The notes: generated by a model not told the origin, from the sequence alone. 36,743 nucleotides of DNA from Bacteriovoracaceae bacterium (GCA_018649885.1 JABIHA010000085.1:1-36743), one strand, 5' to 3'. Shown: positions 1 through 8,430, counted from the stretch's first letter. A program made the numbers and translations.

Positions 1-33
1 GGTTAATTTTTGAAATAAGTCCTCGGTTTTTGT

Positions 34-124
34 TGCTTGATTCCCGGCAGACTGGGGAGTCTGCCTCAGTCACATACCTCTCATCATCAAAATAGTCCGC
101 TGGACTTTTTTGCTGCTGGAGGTG
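34..124. repeat. Double-hairpin repeat element, copy 1
   Basis: A 91-bp element that recurs at 255-345 with 81 of 91 positions identical. It has a short hairpin at 46-65 (8-bp stem, GGGG loop) and a longer one at 82-118 (17 pairs possible, 14 formed, GCT loop). It ends in GGAGGTG at 118-124, but no start codon follows at a suitable distance. Three unpaired positions in the long stem suggest that this copy is decaying. Function is unknown. It resembles dispersed palindromic repeats or a structured RNA more than a coding region. Confidence 0.8.
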
Positions 125-254
125 CACCAATTATTTTTTTTTGGTCTTTTTTGAGATTGGGTGCTGGGTTTTTGTTTTTGGAGGCACGGAAGGACTGGGG
201 AGGTGGGGGTAGAGTTTTTTCGGATTCTGGGTTTAGAGATGTTGGGAGTTTTAG

Positions 255-345
255 TGCTTGATTCTCGGCGGACTGGGGAGTCCGCCTCTGTCACATACCT
301 CTCAGCGTCAAAACAGTCCGCTGGACTGTTTTGACGCTGGAGGTG
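255..345. repeat. Double-hairpin repeat element, copy 2
   Basis: The better-preserved copy of the 91-bp element. The first hairpin is 267-286 (GGCGGACT, loop GGGG, AGTCCGCC). The second is a perfect 17-bp stem, 303-319 with 323-339, loop GCT. Relative to copy 1, one A-T pair in the first hairpin has become G-C on both sides (270 and 283 against 49 and 62), a compensatory change. AGTCCGC occurs in both hairpins, so GCGGACT could pair with either one. The element ends in GGAGGTG (339-345), five bases ahead of an ATG. The 130 bp between the copies is T- and G-rich with no convincing gene. Confidence 0.85.
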
Positions 346-349
346 AAAT

Positions 350-376
350 ATGAAGGTAATTATTTCAAATTGTTGA
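350..376 (+). CDS. Possible 8-codon leader peptide
   Basis: An ATG lies five bases after a GGAGGTG ribosome-binding sequence and reads MKVIISNC before TGA. It directly follows the perfect hairpin of repeat copy 2 and lies about 55 bases ahead of the secreted-protein gene at 432. The spacing fits a translated leader, but an ORF this short can easily occur by chance, and copy 1 has no equivalent. Confidence 0.2.
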   Translation: MKVIISNC

Positions 377-431
377 AGTTCAGGTGTCCATTTTGAGCCT
401 CACTTAGTAACAAGGGGGAAAGGATCTTGAT

Positions 432-1202
432 ATGTTTAAAATTGTATTTGTTGTAGCCGCATTTTCTGTGGGATTAGCTTATGGCTCAAATTATTCAAAA
501 ATTAGCTGCTTTGATGGTGGGAGCGAACCAATACTGACTGTTGGTCAGAGTGGAGAAAAGCTACAGGTAGGTGTAAATTTGGAAAAAGGGCATCGAGATA
601 TCAAAGGAGGAGATCTAAGTCTTTCATTTGGTCTCGAAACTTCTGAGTTCGAAATTGCAGATTTTAAAGGCGAAGCAGTGATAAAAAGTTTCACAGCTCG
701 TGATAAAAATTATGAGGTTTCTTTTAAGCTAACCTATGATGATGGTTATAGTGTTCCGGTAGAGCAAAAGAGTATGACTGCTCAAATTAAAGTATCAGGC
801 AAAAGCAATAGAATTCATGATCGGTTTGGTCTTTCAAATGGGGCGTTATCTTGTTACCAGGGAGACAAGTTTGAACGTGGAAAAGTGATTGATAGCATTT
901 CGTGTCTACATCCAAATGGTGTTATTGAATATACTTCTTGGGTTGATAATAAAACTAAAAAAGGTGTCCTGGAAGCTTATTTAACAATCAGTCCTAGTGG
1001 AAAGAGTGAGAGAATGTGGGTCGCTGATGTAACTGCTTCAGGCAATGGAGATACTTTCTACTTTCTTAGCGGTGATGGTTTTTCTTTGTCCATGGATTTT
1101 GAATCTCATGGTGGTGGTGAGTTTGTGGAAGAATCTGAAATAAATGGAAAGGAGGTTAGAACTCAAGTGCAATGTGAAGTCGTCTCTGGCTTGCTTTTCT
1201 GA
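432..1202 (+). CDS. Secreted protein of unknown function
   Basis: 256 residues. The first 18 or so form a typical signal peptide (Met-Phe-Lys, hydrophobic core, ending Ala-Tyr-Gly), so the protein is probably periplasmic or outer-surface. The mature part is rich in Ser, Gly and alternating hydrophobic residues, as in beta-rich proteins. It has four cysteines (ISC, LSC, ISC, VQC contexts) that could form two disulfides. No family motif is recognised. AAGGGGGAAAGGA precedes the ATG and supports this start. It converges on the papain-like gene with an 11-bp gap. The upstream region carries the two hairpin repeats, but no clear promoter was identified. Confidence 0.8.
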   Translation: MFKIVFVVAAFSVGLAYGSNYSKISCFDGGSEPILTVGQSGEKLQVGVNLEKGHRDIKGGDLSLSFGLETSEFEIADFKGEAVIKSFTARDKNYEVSFKLTYDDGYSVPVEQKSMTAQIKVSGKSNRIHDRFGLSNGALSCYQGDKFERGKVIDSISCLHPNGVIEYTSWVDNKTKKGVLEAYLTISPSGKSERMWVADVTASGNGDTFYFLSGDGFSLSMDFESHGGGEFVEESEINGKEVRTQVQCEVVSGLLF

Positions 1203-1213
1203 AAGGTTTAATT

Positions 1214-2191
1214 TTAAAAATAGTAGAAATTCCAAACATATTCCTTGAATTGTGAGAAGGGCACCCATTTAGCGTGGCTAGTTGAGCAAGGATAGGATTG
1301 AGTCGAATCACAAGGGTATGAGTCCCTGATTTGCACTTTTTCAACAAGCTGACTTTTCTTATCATAAACAATTCCTGTAACAACAGATGCGTGGTTCGGT
1401 CTTTGGCAGCGGAATTTATTAGACAGACCAGGCCAGTGAATGTCTGGGCAATATCCAATTCCTGCTGGTAGTGGGTTAATTTTAGTAAAGTTTGAAATGA
1501 GCAAATTGTTGAATTGGTCTTCGTCACTATTTTTTTCTATATTATAAGGAAGAGATGATAAATCTATGCCAATTCCTGGCAATTCACTCCAATATGTAAA
1601 CAACTCGAATAGAAATACTTGGTAAGAATGTGAAGTGAGGGCCTTGGCGAGTACTGATGTCGAAGGAATATATTCTTCTTTAATAAAGTAAGAGCCACCG
1701 AAATACTTCGTTAATTTATGAGTGAGAGAATAATATCTTTCATCATACTTTCTTTTATTTTTTGGGAGATTTCGGACTACCTGAAAATCATCGTAGTACT
1801 TTTTTAATTTATCAAGTTTCCACTGAGAAATTGTATGAGGGTTAATAAATAAAGGGCGAGAAAGTGCACCTAAAGATATTGAAACCTCGTAAGCCTTGTC
1901 AAGAAATCCACTATCAACACCAGTTGATACGAATCTTGATTCAGATAAAAACTTTGAGATAATAGCATTCCCAAGGGGTGAGAGAGAGTCATTAGTGAGC
2001 AATTTTCCATCTGTTATTTGATCACTTTTTAATTTTGCTTCCGCCATTTGGGAGGCAGCGACTGCGTAGCAAATCCCAGTTTTTTTCTGTGAGAATGCAG
2101 GGACAAGAGACATAATTTCTCCAGGTAATTCAAGATCAACAGTTGTCGCTTGCAGAGATTGAATGAAGAAAATTAAAAATAGCTTAATCAT
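1214..2191 (-). CDS. Secreted papain-like (C1-type) cysteine protease
   Basis: 325 residues with a signal peptide of about 15. The papain active-site layout is visible: Gln35 six residues before Cys41, in SQKKTGICYAVAA, matches the oxyanion Gln and nucleophile Cys spacing. A later NHASVVTG (His267) fits the catalytic His. The third catalytic position, normally Asn in an N-S-W context, appears as Asp290 in IRDSYP. There is no long pro-peptide, since Cys41 lies close to the predicted cleavage site. Additional cysteines near the C-terminus (262, 294, 302) may form disulfides. The role is probably hydrolysis of peptides outside the cytoplasm, with substrate unknown. The ribosome-binding site is weak. 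Confidence 0.75.
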   Translation of the reverse strand: MIKLFLIFFIQSLQATTVDLELPGEIMSLVPAFSQKKTGICYAVAASQMAEAKLKSDQITDGKLLTNDSLSPLGNAIISKFLSESRFVSTGVDSGFLDKAYEVSISLGALSRPLFINPHTISQWKLDKLKKYYDDFQVVRNLPKNKRKYDERYYSLTHKLTKYFGGSYFIKEEYIPSTSVLAKALTSHSYQVFLFELFTYWSELPGIGIDLSSLPYNIEKNSDEDQFNNLLISNFTKINPLPAGIGYCPDIHWPGLSNKFRCQRPNHASVVTGIVYDKKSQLVEKVQIRDSYPCDSTQSYPCSTSHAKWVPFSQFKEYVWNFYYF

Positions 2192-2295
2192 AGGTTTATT
2201 CTAAGATTAATGGGGTTACGGAGGCCTTAGATTTGTAAATAAAACACGGGATATCAAAAAATGGACACATGCAAGTACTTGTAATTACAAAAGGA

Positions 2296-2490
2296 TTATG
2301 TAAGCAGATCTCTTTTGATTAGAGCTAAAAAAATAATGCTTGAGATAACTGCTACGATAGCGACTGAAATATATTTGTATTTTTCTCCGTCGTTGATGGC
2401 AGTCTTATAAAGGCGATAGGAGTAGAGAACACTGCCTGTGCTGAAAATGGCAAGAGCAATGAGGGCGTAAAGAGGAGGTCGAGCTAGCAT
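2296..2490 (-). CDS. Small two-helix membrane protein, unknown function
   Basis: 64 residues with two hydrophobic segments, about residues 7-25 and 41-60, separated by a charged loop containing NDGEKYKY. This is consistent with a small inner-membrane hairpin protein. No family is recognised and no strong ribosome-binding site precedes the ATG. The protein pattern (two clean membrane spans, a basic end Lys-Arg-Asp) is unlike a shadow ORF, and nothing overlaps it on the other strand. Confidence 0.55.
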   Translation of the reverse strand: MLARPPLYALIALAIFSTGSVLYSYRLYKTAINDGEKYKYISVAIVAVISSIIFLALIKRDLLT

Positions 2491-2547
2491 TCTAGTAGTC
2501 TATTAGCATAAAAGACTAAGGTCTATTGAAAAAACGATGGAGTAATT

Positions 2548-2576
2548 TTTCCAAATCTTAGTTTCTCAACTATAAT
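2548..2576 (+). promoter_or_regulatory. Candidate sigma-70-type promoter for ppc
   Basis: TTTCCA at 2548-2553, a 17-base spacer and a consensus TATAAT at 2571-2576. A start near 2583 would give a leader of about 20 bases carrying the AAGGAG at 2591. It is the best promoter match in the window. Confidence 0.55.
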
Positions 2577-2602
2577 AATTCATTCGTCTTAAGGAGATTG
2601 TA

Positions 2603-4930
2603 GTGGCTACCTTTTTATCTAATGAGTTAAAGTCTTTAGTACACGATTCAGTTGAGGTCTTAGGGGACGTCATTCGAAATCAGTACGGTGAAAAATTATA
2701 CCAAGATGTGGAAAAAATTAGACAATCTATGGTCAAGGTCCGAAAGGCCAACCTTGAATCAAGTTATGAAATTTTAAATAAAAACCTAGTTGGTTTAAAA
2801 AAGAAAAATAGTGGAGACCTATTTAAGATTGCTCACAGTTATTCTTTGATGCTTGAGTTAATTAATAGATGTGAGACGGCTTACCGCTCTCACAGGCTCT
2901 CCCAAAAAGAATTGACTCTTTCTAAAACACGGCCCTATGCCATTATTTATGTTTTTACTTCTCACCCTACAGAAGCGAGGGCCTCGAATGTGGTTTCCCT
3001 TTTTGAGAACGTGGAAAAAGAGCTCGTATATTCTCTTACTAAAGGGTTTTCTGATATTAAAGAGAGGTTGTATCACCTTCTTAGCTTACTTTTGAAAATT
3101 CCCATGGCCAATACAGAGAAACCTACTGTTGCAGATGAAGCCGATTATATTCTTTCCTTTGTATTAAATGAAGGAATTCTTCAGGAGCAAGTAAATCTAC
3201 TCTCAAGGGGGCTGACCGTCCATTTTAGAACATGGGTGGGAGGTGATAAGGATGGACATCCAGGTGTAAATTCTAAAACGATGAAAATGTGCCTTGAAAA
3301 ATCGAGAGAAAAATTACAGAAATTTATTAAAAGGCGGCTTCGAAATTGCCATGCAACGGTTGAGCTTTTAGGTACTAAAAAAAGTGAAACGGGTGACCTA
3401 CTTGGTAGGTTAGAGAAATTAGAAGCTCTGCTTGATAGTGCTAAGGCCATTAAGGCTGAAGATGGAAAAGTTGTAGCAGAGTTTACAAAAAACTTTGAAT
3501 CGTTGAAAAAGGCCTATTTCAGTAAATTAAAATGTGATTCACCTGAATTGCAAGAGGTAGAACACTTGCTTTGGCTCTATCCGGCACTTGTGATGCCACT
3601 TGAGATTAGAGAAGATAGTGAGCTTGTTCATATCGCTCTAAAAAAGCCAAATCAAACGATTGAGAAAATGCTCATGTATTTAAAAAGCATTTCTATTGGT
3701 CATGATCCTAAGTGGTACGTGAGAGGATTTGTTCTTAGTATGGTTGCAACTCATGAAGACTTGCTGGCCGGTGTGAAGCTAATGAGAAGAGTTTTGGGGG
3801 GACATAAAATACCTGTAGTTCCTCTTTTTGAAAATCAAAAAGCATTGGTTGATTCATGTGAGATTTTAGAGAAATTTTTTACGATTGAATCCAGAACTCT
3901 AAAAAAACACCAAGGGACGTGGAACTCAAGGTATGAAGTGATGTTAGGTTACTCAGATTCTTCAAAGGAAAATGGAGTTTTCCCAAGTCGGTATCTTATT
4001 GCCAATGCTCTCCATAAACTTGATAAGTTTTTTAAGAAATGGGAGCTTACTCCAGTTTTCTTCCATGGTTCAGGGGGAAGTGTTGAAAGAGGTGGAGGAT
4101 CTATAAAGGAGCAAACTAGGTGGTGGCCCAAAAGTGCAGTTCGAATTTTCAAGGCCACAGGCCAAGGAGAGATGGTTGCACGGAATTTTGGAAATTCACT
4201 TGTAATGAGAGGACAAGTGCTCAAAATTGCCAATGAGCTGGGAACTGCAAGAACTAGATTGAAAGATGCCGGTAGTAAAAAGAGTGTAGAGAAATTTTGT
4301 AGTCATATAATGAAGTCGTATAAGGCAACTTGGGATTCTTCAGATTTTTTTGAAATGGTAGAGAAGGCCACTCCCTATGGTTATCTTGATCAGTTGAAAA
4401 TAGGATCGAGACCCAGTAAGAGAACAACTGGGGGAGCAAAGAGACATTTGAGGGCGATACCATGGGTTTTATGTTGGACTCAAACAAGAGTACTTTTCCC
4501 TACCTGGTGGGGAGTGGGAAGTGCTTGGGCCAAGCTGAACCCAACCGATCGCTATCATATTATGCGCGCCCATGCTGAAAGCGATCTCCTTAAATCTTTT
4601 GTGAAGGTTCTAGGATTTACCCTTGCTAAAGTTGAGCTCGCAGTGTTTAGGGTTTATTTAAATCAATCGAAGTTAGATAAAAAAGTAGCAGATCACTATT
4701 ATCATTTATTTTTGAGAGAATACCAAAATACAGTATTCTTTTTTGAAGAGGTTACGGGGCAAAAAGACCTGCTTTGGTTTAGACCTTGGCTACTTGAAAG
4801 TATTTCTTACCGATCATCAATGATTCATCCTCTCAATCTATTGCAGCTAATTGCACTTGAGAGAAAAGATTCAACTCTTTTACGTGAAACAGTAACAGGT
4901 ATAGCTTGTGGAATGTTAACAACAGGCTAA
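2603..4930 (+). CDS. ppc: Phosphoenolpyruvate carboxylase
   Basis: 775 residues. It carboxylates PEP with bicarbonate to give oxaloacetate, an anaplerotic cytoplasmic reaction. Family marks in order are FTSHPTEA (catalytic His121), GGDKDGHPG (about 213), MLGYSDSSKENG, the glycine-rich loop HGSGGSVERGGG (488-499), QGEMV, QTRVLFPTWWG and the C-terminal GMLTTG, which matches the usual GMRNTG-type tail. The enzyme is about 100 residues shorter than the E. coli one. In the glycine loop the first of the two usual arginines is Ser490, while the second, Arg496, is kept. The start is GTG, supported by AAGGAG eight bases or so upstream. The next gene begins three bases after the stop, so the two are probably co-transcribed. 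Confidence 0.95.
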   Translation: MATFLSNELKSLVHDSVEVLGDVIRNQYGEKLYQDVEKIRQSMVKVRKANLESSYEILNKNLVGLKKKNSGDLFKIAHSYSLMLELINRCETAYRSHRLSQKELTLSKTRPYAIIYVFTSHPTEARASNVVSLFENVEKELVYSLTKGFSDIKERLYHLLSLLLKIPMANTEKPTVADEADYILSFVLNEGILQEQVNLLSRGLTVHFRTWVGGDKDGHPGVNSKTMKMCLEKSREKLQKFIKRRLRNCHATVELLGTKKSETGDLLGRLEKLEALLDSAKAIKAEDGKVVAEFTKNFESLKKAYFSKLKCDSPELQEVEHLLWLYPALVMPLEIREDSELVHIALKKPNQTIEKMLMYLKSISIGHDPKWYVRGFVLSMVATHEDLLAGVKLMRRVLGGHKIPVVPLFENQKALVDSCEILEKFFTIESRTLKKHQGTWNSRYEVMLGYSDSSKENGVFPSRYLIANALHKLDKFFKKWELTPVFFHGSGGSVERGGGSIKEQTRWWPKSAVRIFKATGQGEMVARNFGNSLVMRGQVLKIANELGTARTRLKDAGSKKSVEKFCSHIMKSYKATWDSSDFFEMVEKATPYGYLDQLKIGSRPSKRTTGGAKRHLRAIPWVLCWTQTRVLFPTWWGVGSAWAKLNPTDRYHIMRAHAESDLLKSFVKVLGFTLAKVELAVFRVYLNQSKLDKKVADHYYHLFLREYQNTVFFFEEVTGQKDLLWFRPWLLESISYRSSMIHPLNLLQLIALERKDSTLLRETVTGIACGMLTTG

Positions 4931-4933
4931 TAT

Positions 4934-5899
4934 ATGAAAAAAACTGAAATGATTAATGAAATGGTTCGGCTTCAAATTTTGCAAAATAAAAGACATAGAG
5001 GTTTTATTAATGATGCAAAATCTACTAAGGCCATAAAAAAAATGATGAATAAGTTTTATCATCAGGCATCTGAAGGTGGAATTATTGAAAGTTATTGGCA
5101 TCGGGGAAAACTCCAAGCCATTTTTTTGATTTTTGAAGAAAAAGATAGCTCACTGGGGAAAACAGAACATAAAATCTATACTGCCGAAAATCCTAAATCC
5201 AAAAAAAGTTGGAATTGGATAAAATCTAATTTTAAAAAATATTCAAATAGCTATGGAAAGGACACAACTTTTTGGCTTCACGGACAAGACAAACCCAAAC
5301 TCTTATTTTTTGAAAAGATTGGTTTTAATATTGAGGCATTAATTCAAATGGGTGTACCTAGTGTTGGTCTAAGTAAGCTGGAAAGGGCCTATAGGCCTAA
5401 AGACAACTTTGAGGAGTTTGGATTAATTTGCGACTCTATAAAAACAAAGGGTGAAGTTGATGAGGTCATGAAGATCTATAAATCTTACTTTACAAGAAAT
5501 CCGCAATATTGCTCGTTTGCGACAAATCCTGGCCAGTTAAAAAGTATGAGGGAAGAACTGACAGAGGCAAAAAGAAGTGGGGATTCTCACGTTTATATAA
5601 TCAAGGATAAAAAAAGAAAAGTGCTAGGAATGTTCAGCATGTCGATTGGGACTGATCCATTTTTTGGAAAAAGGGCTGGCATGGAGTTTGTATTTTCAAA
5701 AACACTTATTGGGAAAGGGTTTTCTAAAGTTGCCTATAAAATTTTATTAAAAAAAATGATTAAAGAGGATGTTAGGTACTATTTTGGAGGAACTTCTCAG
5801 CCAGCAGTCATAAAGCTTGGAAAGTTGATGGAAAGGTGGCCTTTGGGTTTTTTTTTAAGTTATGGCGAAGGCTTTTTTCCAAGGTCTCATTTCTTTTAA
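4934..5899 (+). CDS. Possible GNAT-type acyltransferase, unknown substrate
   Basis: 321 residues, cytoplasmic, no signal peptide or membrane span. The C-terminal half has a segment like the acyl-CoA-binding region of GNAT enzymes: a strand (MEFVFSKTLIG), GKGFSKVAYKILLKKM, then a short strand and FGGTSQPAVIKLGKLM. The N-terminal half has a similar alternation and could be a second degenerate GNAT fold. No catalytic residue can be assigned. The gene sits three bases behind ppc and probably belongs to the same transcript. The fold call is tentative; the coding call is strong because of length and tight spacing. Confidence 0.7.
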   Translation: MKKTEMINEMVRLQILQNKRHRGFINDAKSTKAIKKMMNKFYHQASEGGIIESYWHRGKLQAIFLIFEEKDSSLGKTEHKIYTAENPKSKKSWNWIKSNFKKYSNSYGKDTTFWLHGQDKPKLLFFEKIGFNIEALIQMGVPSVGLSKLERAYRPKDNFEEFGLICDSIKTKGEVDEVMKIYKSYFTRNPQYCSFATNPGQLKSMREELTEAKRSGDSHVYIIKDKKRKVLGMFSMSIGTDPFFGKRAGMEFVFSKTLIGKGFSKVAYKILLKKMIKEDVRYYFGGTSQPAVIKLGKLMERWPLGFFLSYGEGFFPRSHFF

Positions 5900-6012
5900 A
5901 GTTGTTGAAATCTTGGAAGAAATCATTTCAACAGTTTTTAACCATAAAATTTACAATGATATTGAGAAATCGGGAGCACCATATTACCTTTTGCCCAACA
6001 AGAGGGTTTATT

Positions 6013-6342
6013 GTGAGACTGAGTTTGGGTGTAGCTTCTATATTACTTTTTTTGATCATTTCGCTTGAGCTCCAAGCTGGTCCACCACGGATTAAGCGGT
6101 TTCCGCTCCTAGATATAGAGGTCATGAAGTGTGTTACACATCGCTTTGAAGATAGAGTGGATTATTATGAGGGGTTATCAGATCAATACTACGACGATCA
6201 CTATAAACGTTTTGTACTTAGTGAAGAAGACCCCTATAAAAGAAACTATAGAAAGATGATCTACTATTTTGAGTTACATGGCTGGCCTGCAATTGAATAT
6301 ATGAGGGCCATAGAAATCTGTTATAGGGCAAAATACAAATAG
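6013..6342 (+). CDS. Small secreted protein of unknown function
   Basis: The open frame runs from 5836, but the protein makes best sense from the GTG at 6013. GAGGG lies seven bases upstream and the product then opens with a clean signal peptide (RLSLGVASILLFLIISLELQA). Starts further upstream would overlap the preceding gene and place a charged, unrelated stretch before the hydrophobic core. That gives 109 residues, about 88 mature. The mature part is rich in Tyr, Asp and Arg (a YYEGLSDQYYDDHYKRF stretch) and has two cysteines. No family is recognised. Confidence 0.55.
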   Translation: MRLSLGVASILLFLIISLELQAGPPRIKRFPLLDIEVMKCVTHRFEDRVDYYEGLSDQYYDDHYKRFVLSEEDPYKRNYRKMIYYFELHGWPAIEYMRAIEICYRAKYK

Positions 6343-6355
6343 ATCACTCAAGTAA

Positions 6356-6378
6356 CTATTTTTATTTGATAAAAATAG
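6356..6378. repeat. AT-rich perfect hairpin
   Basis: A perfect 10-bp inverted repeat (CTATTTTTAT and ATAAAAATAG) with a 3-base loop, between the small secreted protein and the GspE/PilB gene. It has no GC core and no following T run, so it is a poor terminator. It may be an operator or a weak transcription stop. Confidence 0.5.
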
Positions 6379-6418
6379 ACTTTCTACTTACCAGATATAG
6401 CAGTTTAGCCGACAAGTT

Positions 6419-8212
6419 GTGTCTATGGGTGCTGCTGAAAAAATTGAAAAATGGAGTCACTTTCCGAAGAAAATGTCTCTGGGAGAAATCCTTCCACATT
6501 TTATTGAAATGGGCTGGATTTCTGAAATTGAGGCCAAGAAACAACTGAAAAGATTTGAAAAAGATCCAAGGCATCCTTTTTTGATTCTGGCCTTAGCAAA
6601 GCTAAAAGACAGCTCTGTGCCACCAAAACTTATTACTATGGAAGAGATGACTAAGTGGCTGGCGAAAGCCTCAGGTTTTCCGTATCTCTATATTGATGCA
6701 ATGAAAATCGACACTGCTATTGTAACTTCTGTTATTCCAGATAAATATGCCAAGAGGCTTGAAGTTCTGCCAATAGCTGTGAATAAAGATTCTGTGACCT
6801 TGGCAACAGCAGAGCCATTCAATCTTCACTGGTATCAAGAGCTAACGCGGTTTTTAAAAAAAGAAATTAAACTAGTGGTTGCCTCCCCAGATCAAATTAC
6901 TCGTTATCATCAAGAGTTTTATTCTGTTCAAAGGGCCATTAAAAAAATAGAGGTTAAGGAAAAGAGAAGCCGGTTTGAGTTAAAAAAAGCAGGAAGTCTT
7001 GATGAGCTGGACAAATTGGTTGAATTCGGAAAAAGAAGAAATCTTACCAGTGAAGACTCTTCTGTTGTTAATATTGTTGATTGGTTACTCCAATTTGCAT
7101 TTGATGAAAGGGCCTCAGATATTCATTTAGAGCCTAAGAAAGGTCTTTGTACAATTCGTTTTAGAGTTGATGGGATTTTGAGGGTTGTGTATCGATTTGA
7201 TCCTGAAGTATTTCTACCTATTATAAGCAGGTTGAAAGTTGTCGCTGAAATGAAGGTTGATGAAAAAAGAAAGCCTCAAGATGGAAGGATTAAGCATTTT
7301 ATCACTGAAAGTGAAAGTGTAGAAATGAGAGTTTCTACAATTCCTACCCACCACGGTGAGAAAATGGTCATTAGATTTTTTGATCCAGAGCTTACCTATA
7401 AAGAAATGGACTCTCTTGGATTTTACAAAGAAGATTTGGCCGTATGGAATGATATAATCAGACATAGCAATGGGATTATTTTGGTGACAGGCCCTACCGG
7501 CTCTGGGAAAACGACTACGCTTTATACTTCTTTAACTCAAGTGGCCACCACTGAAGTCAATGTATGTACTGTTGAAGACCCTATTGAAATGCTCAATGAT
7601 AATTTTAATCAAATGCAGGTTAACAAAGATATAGGTGTTGATTTTTCAAATGCAATTAAATCATTTCTTCGGCAAGACCCAGACATCATAATGGTGGGAG
7701 AAATTAGAGACCTAGCAACTGCAGAAATGGCGATCCAGGCTTCACTTACGGGACACATGGTTTTTTCCACGCTTCACACCAATAGTGTGATGTCTTCACT
7801 GGTGAGACTAACTGATCTTGGGTTACCCATGTTTTTAGTCAATGCCACAATTAAGTGTATTTTATCTCAAAGGCTTGTGAGAACACTGTGCTCACATTGT
7901 TGTGAAGAGATAGATACACCTATTGATAAGTGGAACTTACTTTTTAAAAAGGAAGGTATTGCTCCTCCCAAAAAAGTATTCAAAGAAGTAGGGTGCAATA
8001 GTTGTAAGGGGACAGGGTTTATAGGCCGGGTATGCATCTATGAGATGGTCCCATTTGGAAATGAAGAAAAGGCCCAGCTTGTTGAAGGTATGAATTTGAC
8101 AACAATTGAGAAAATTTTTGAAGGAAAGTACACCACCATGAGAGCAGTTGGAGCGAGAAGAATTATTGAAGGAATGACTACTATTGGTGAAGTTTATAAA
8201 GTTGTTGTTTAA
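6419..8212 (+). CDS. Type II secretion / type IV pilus assembly ATPase (GspE/PilB family)
   Basis: 597 residues. This hexameric cytoplasmic ATPase powers pseudopilus or pilus assembly. The N-terminal part (about 20-160) resembles the GspE/MshE N-terminal domain. The motor has RFRVDG, GPTGSGKTTT (Walker A, 358-367), the Asp box around VEDPIE, DIIMVGEIRD (Walker B) and STLHTNS (His box). A zinc tetracysteine is formed by CSHC and CNSC in the last quarter, as in GspE and PilB. GTG at 6419 and ATG at 6425 are both possible starts, and neither has a strong ribosome-binding site. No other secretion or pilus genes surround it, so which system it serves cannot be read from context. Confidence 0.9.
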   Translation: MSMGAAEKIEKWSHFPKKMSLGEILPHFIEMGWISEIEAKKQLKRFEKDPRHPFLILALAKLKDSSVPPKLITMEEMTKWLAKASGFPYLYIDAMKIDTAIVTSVIPDKYAKRLEVLPIAVNKDSVTLATAEPFNLHWYQELTRFLKKEIKLVVASPDQITRYHQEFYSVQRAIKKIEVKEKRSRFELKKAGSLDELDKLVEFGKRRNLTSEDSSVVNIVDWLLQFAFDERASDIHLEPKKGLCTIRFRVDGILRVVYRFDPEVFLPIISRLKVVAEMKVDEKRKPQDGRIKHFITESESVEMRVSTIPTHHGEKMVIRFFDPELTYKEMDSLGFYKEDLAVWNDIIRHSNGIILVTGPTGSGKTTTLYTSLTQVATTEVNVCTVEDPIEMLNDNFNQMQVNKDIGVDFSNAIKSFLRQDPDIIMVGEIRDLATAEMAIQASLTGHMVFSTLHTNSVMSSLVRLTDLGLPMFLVNATIKCILSQRLVRTLCSHCCEEIDTPIDKWNLLFKKEGIAPPKKVFKEVGCNSCKGTGFIGRVCIYEMVPFGNEEKAQLVEGMNLTTIEKIFEGKYTTMRAVGARRIIEGMTTIGEVYKVVV

Positions 8213-8430
8213 TAACTAAAATCAAATGAATAATTATTTTCACATAAGCCCTTGCACAGACATATCCGATTTGGCAGGCTAGTAAAATCAATTTTTTAGT
8301 AGCTTGATCTTGTTGTCAACAAATTGTCTATTTTTTTGACATAGAAATATTACAAAATCTTGTTTATGTTAAAATGTGAATATTACTTATGCTATGATTC
8401 TCAAAACAATGTTTTAGAGGGGCTTCAAAA

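Noticed and set aside
37..294. Two overlapping ORFs of 74 codons on opposite strands in the hairpin-repeat region
   Set aside because: They cross the palindromic repeats, have no ribosome-binding site and give low-complexity proteins with no domain; the repeat explains them.
8335..8346. The 12-mer TTTGACATAGAA, also at 28866-28877, both upstream of exported-protein genes
   Set aside because: Shared 12-mers are expected by chance in 37 kb of AT-rich sequence, and neither has a well-placed -10 box.
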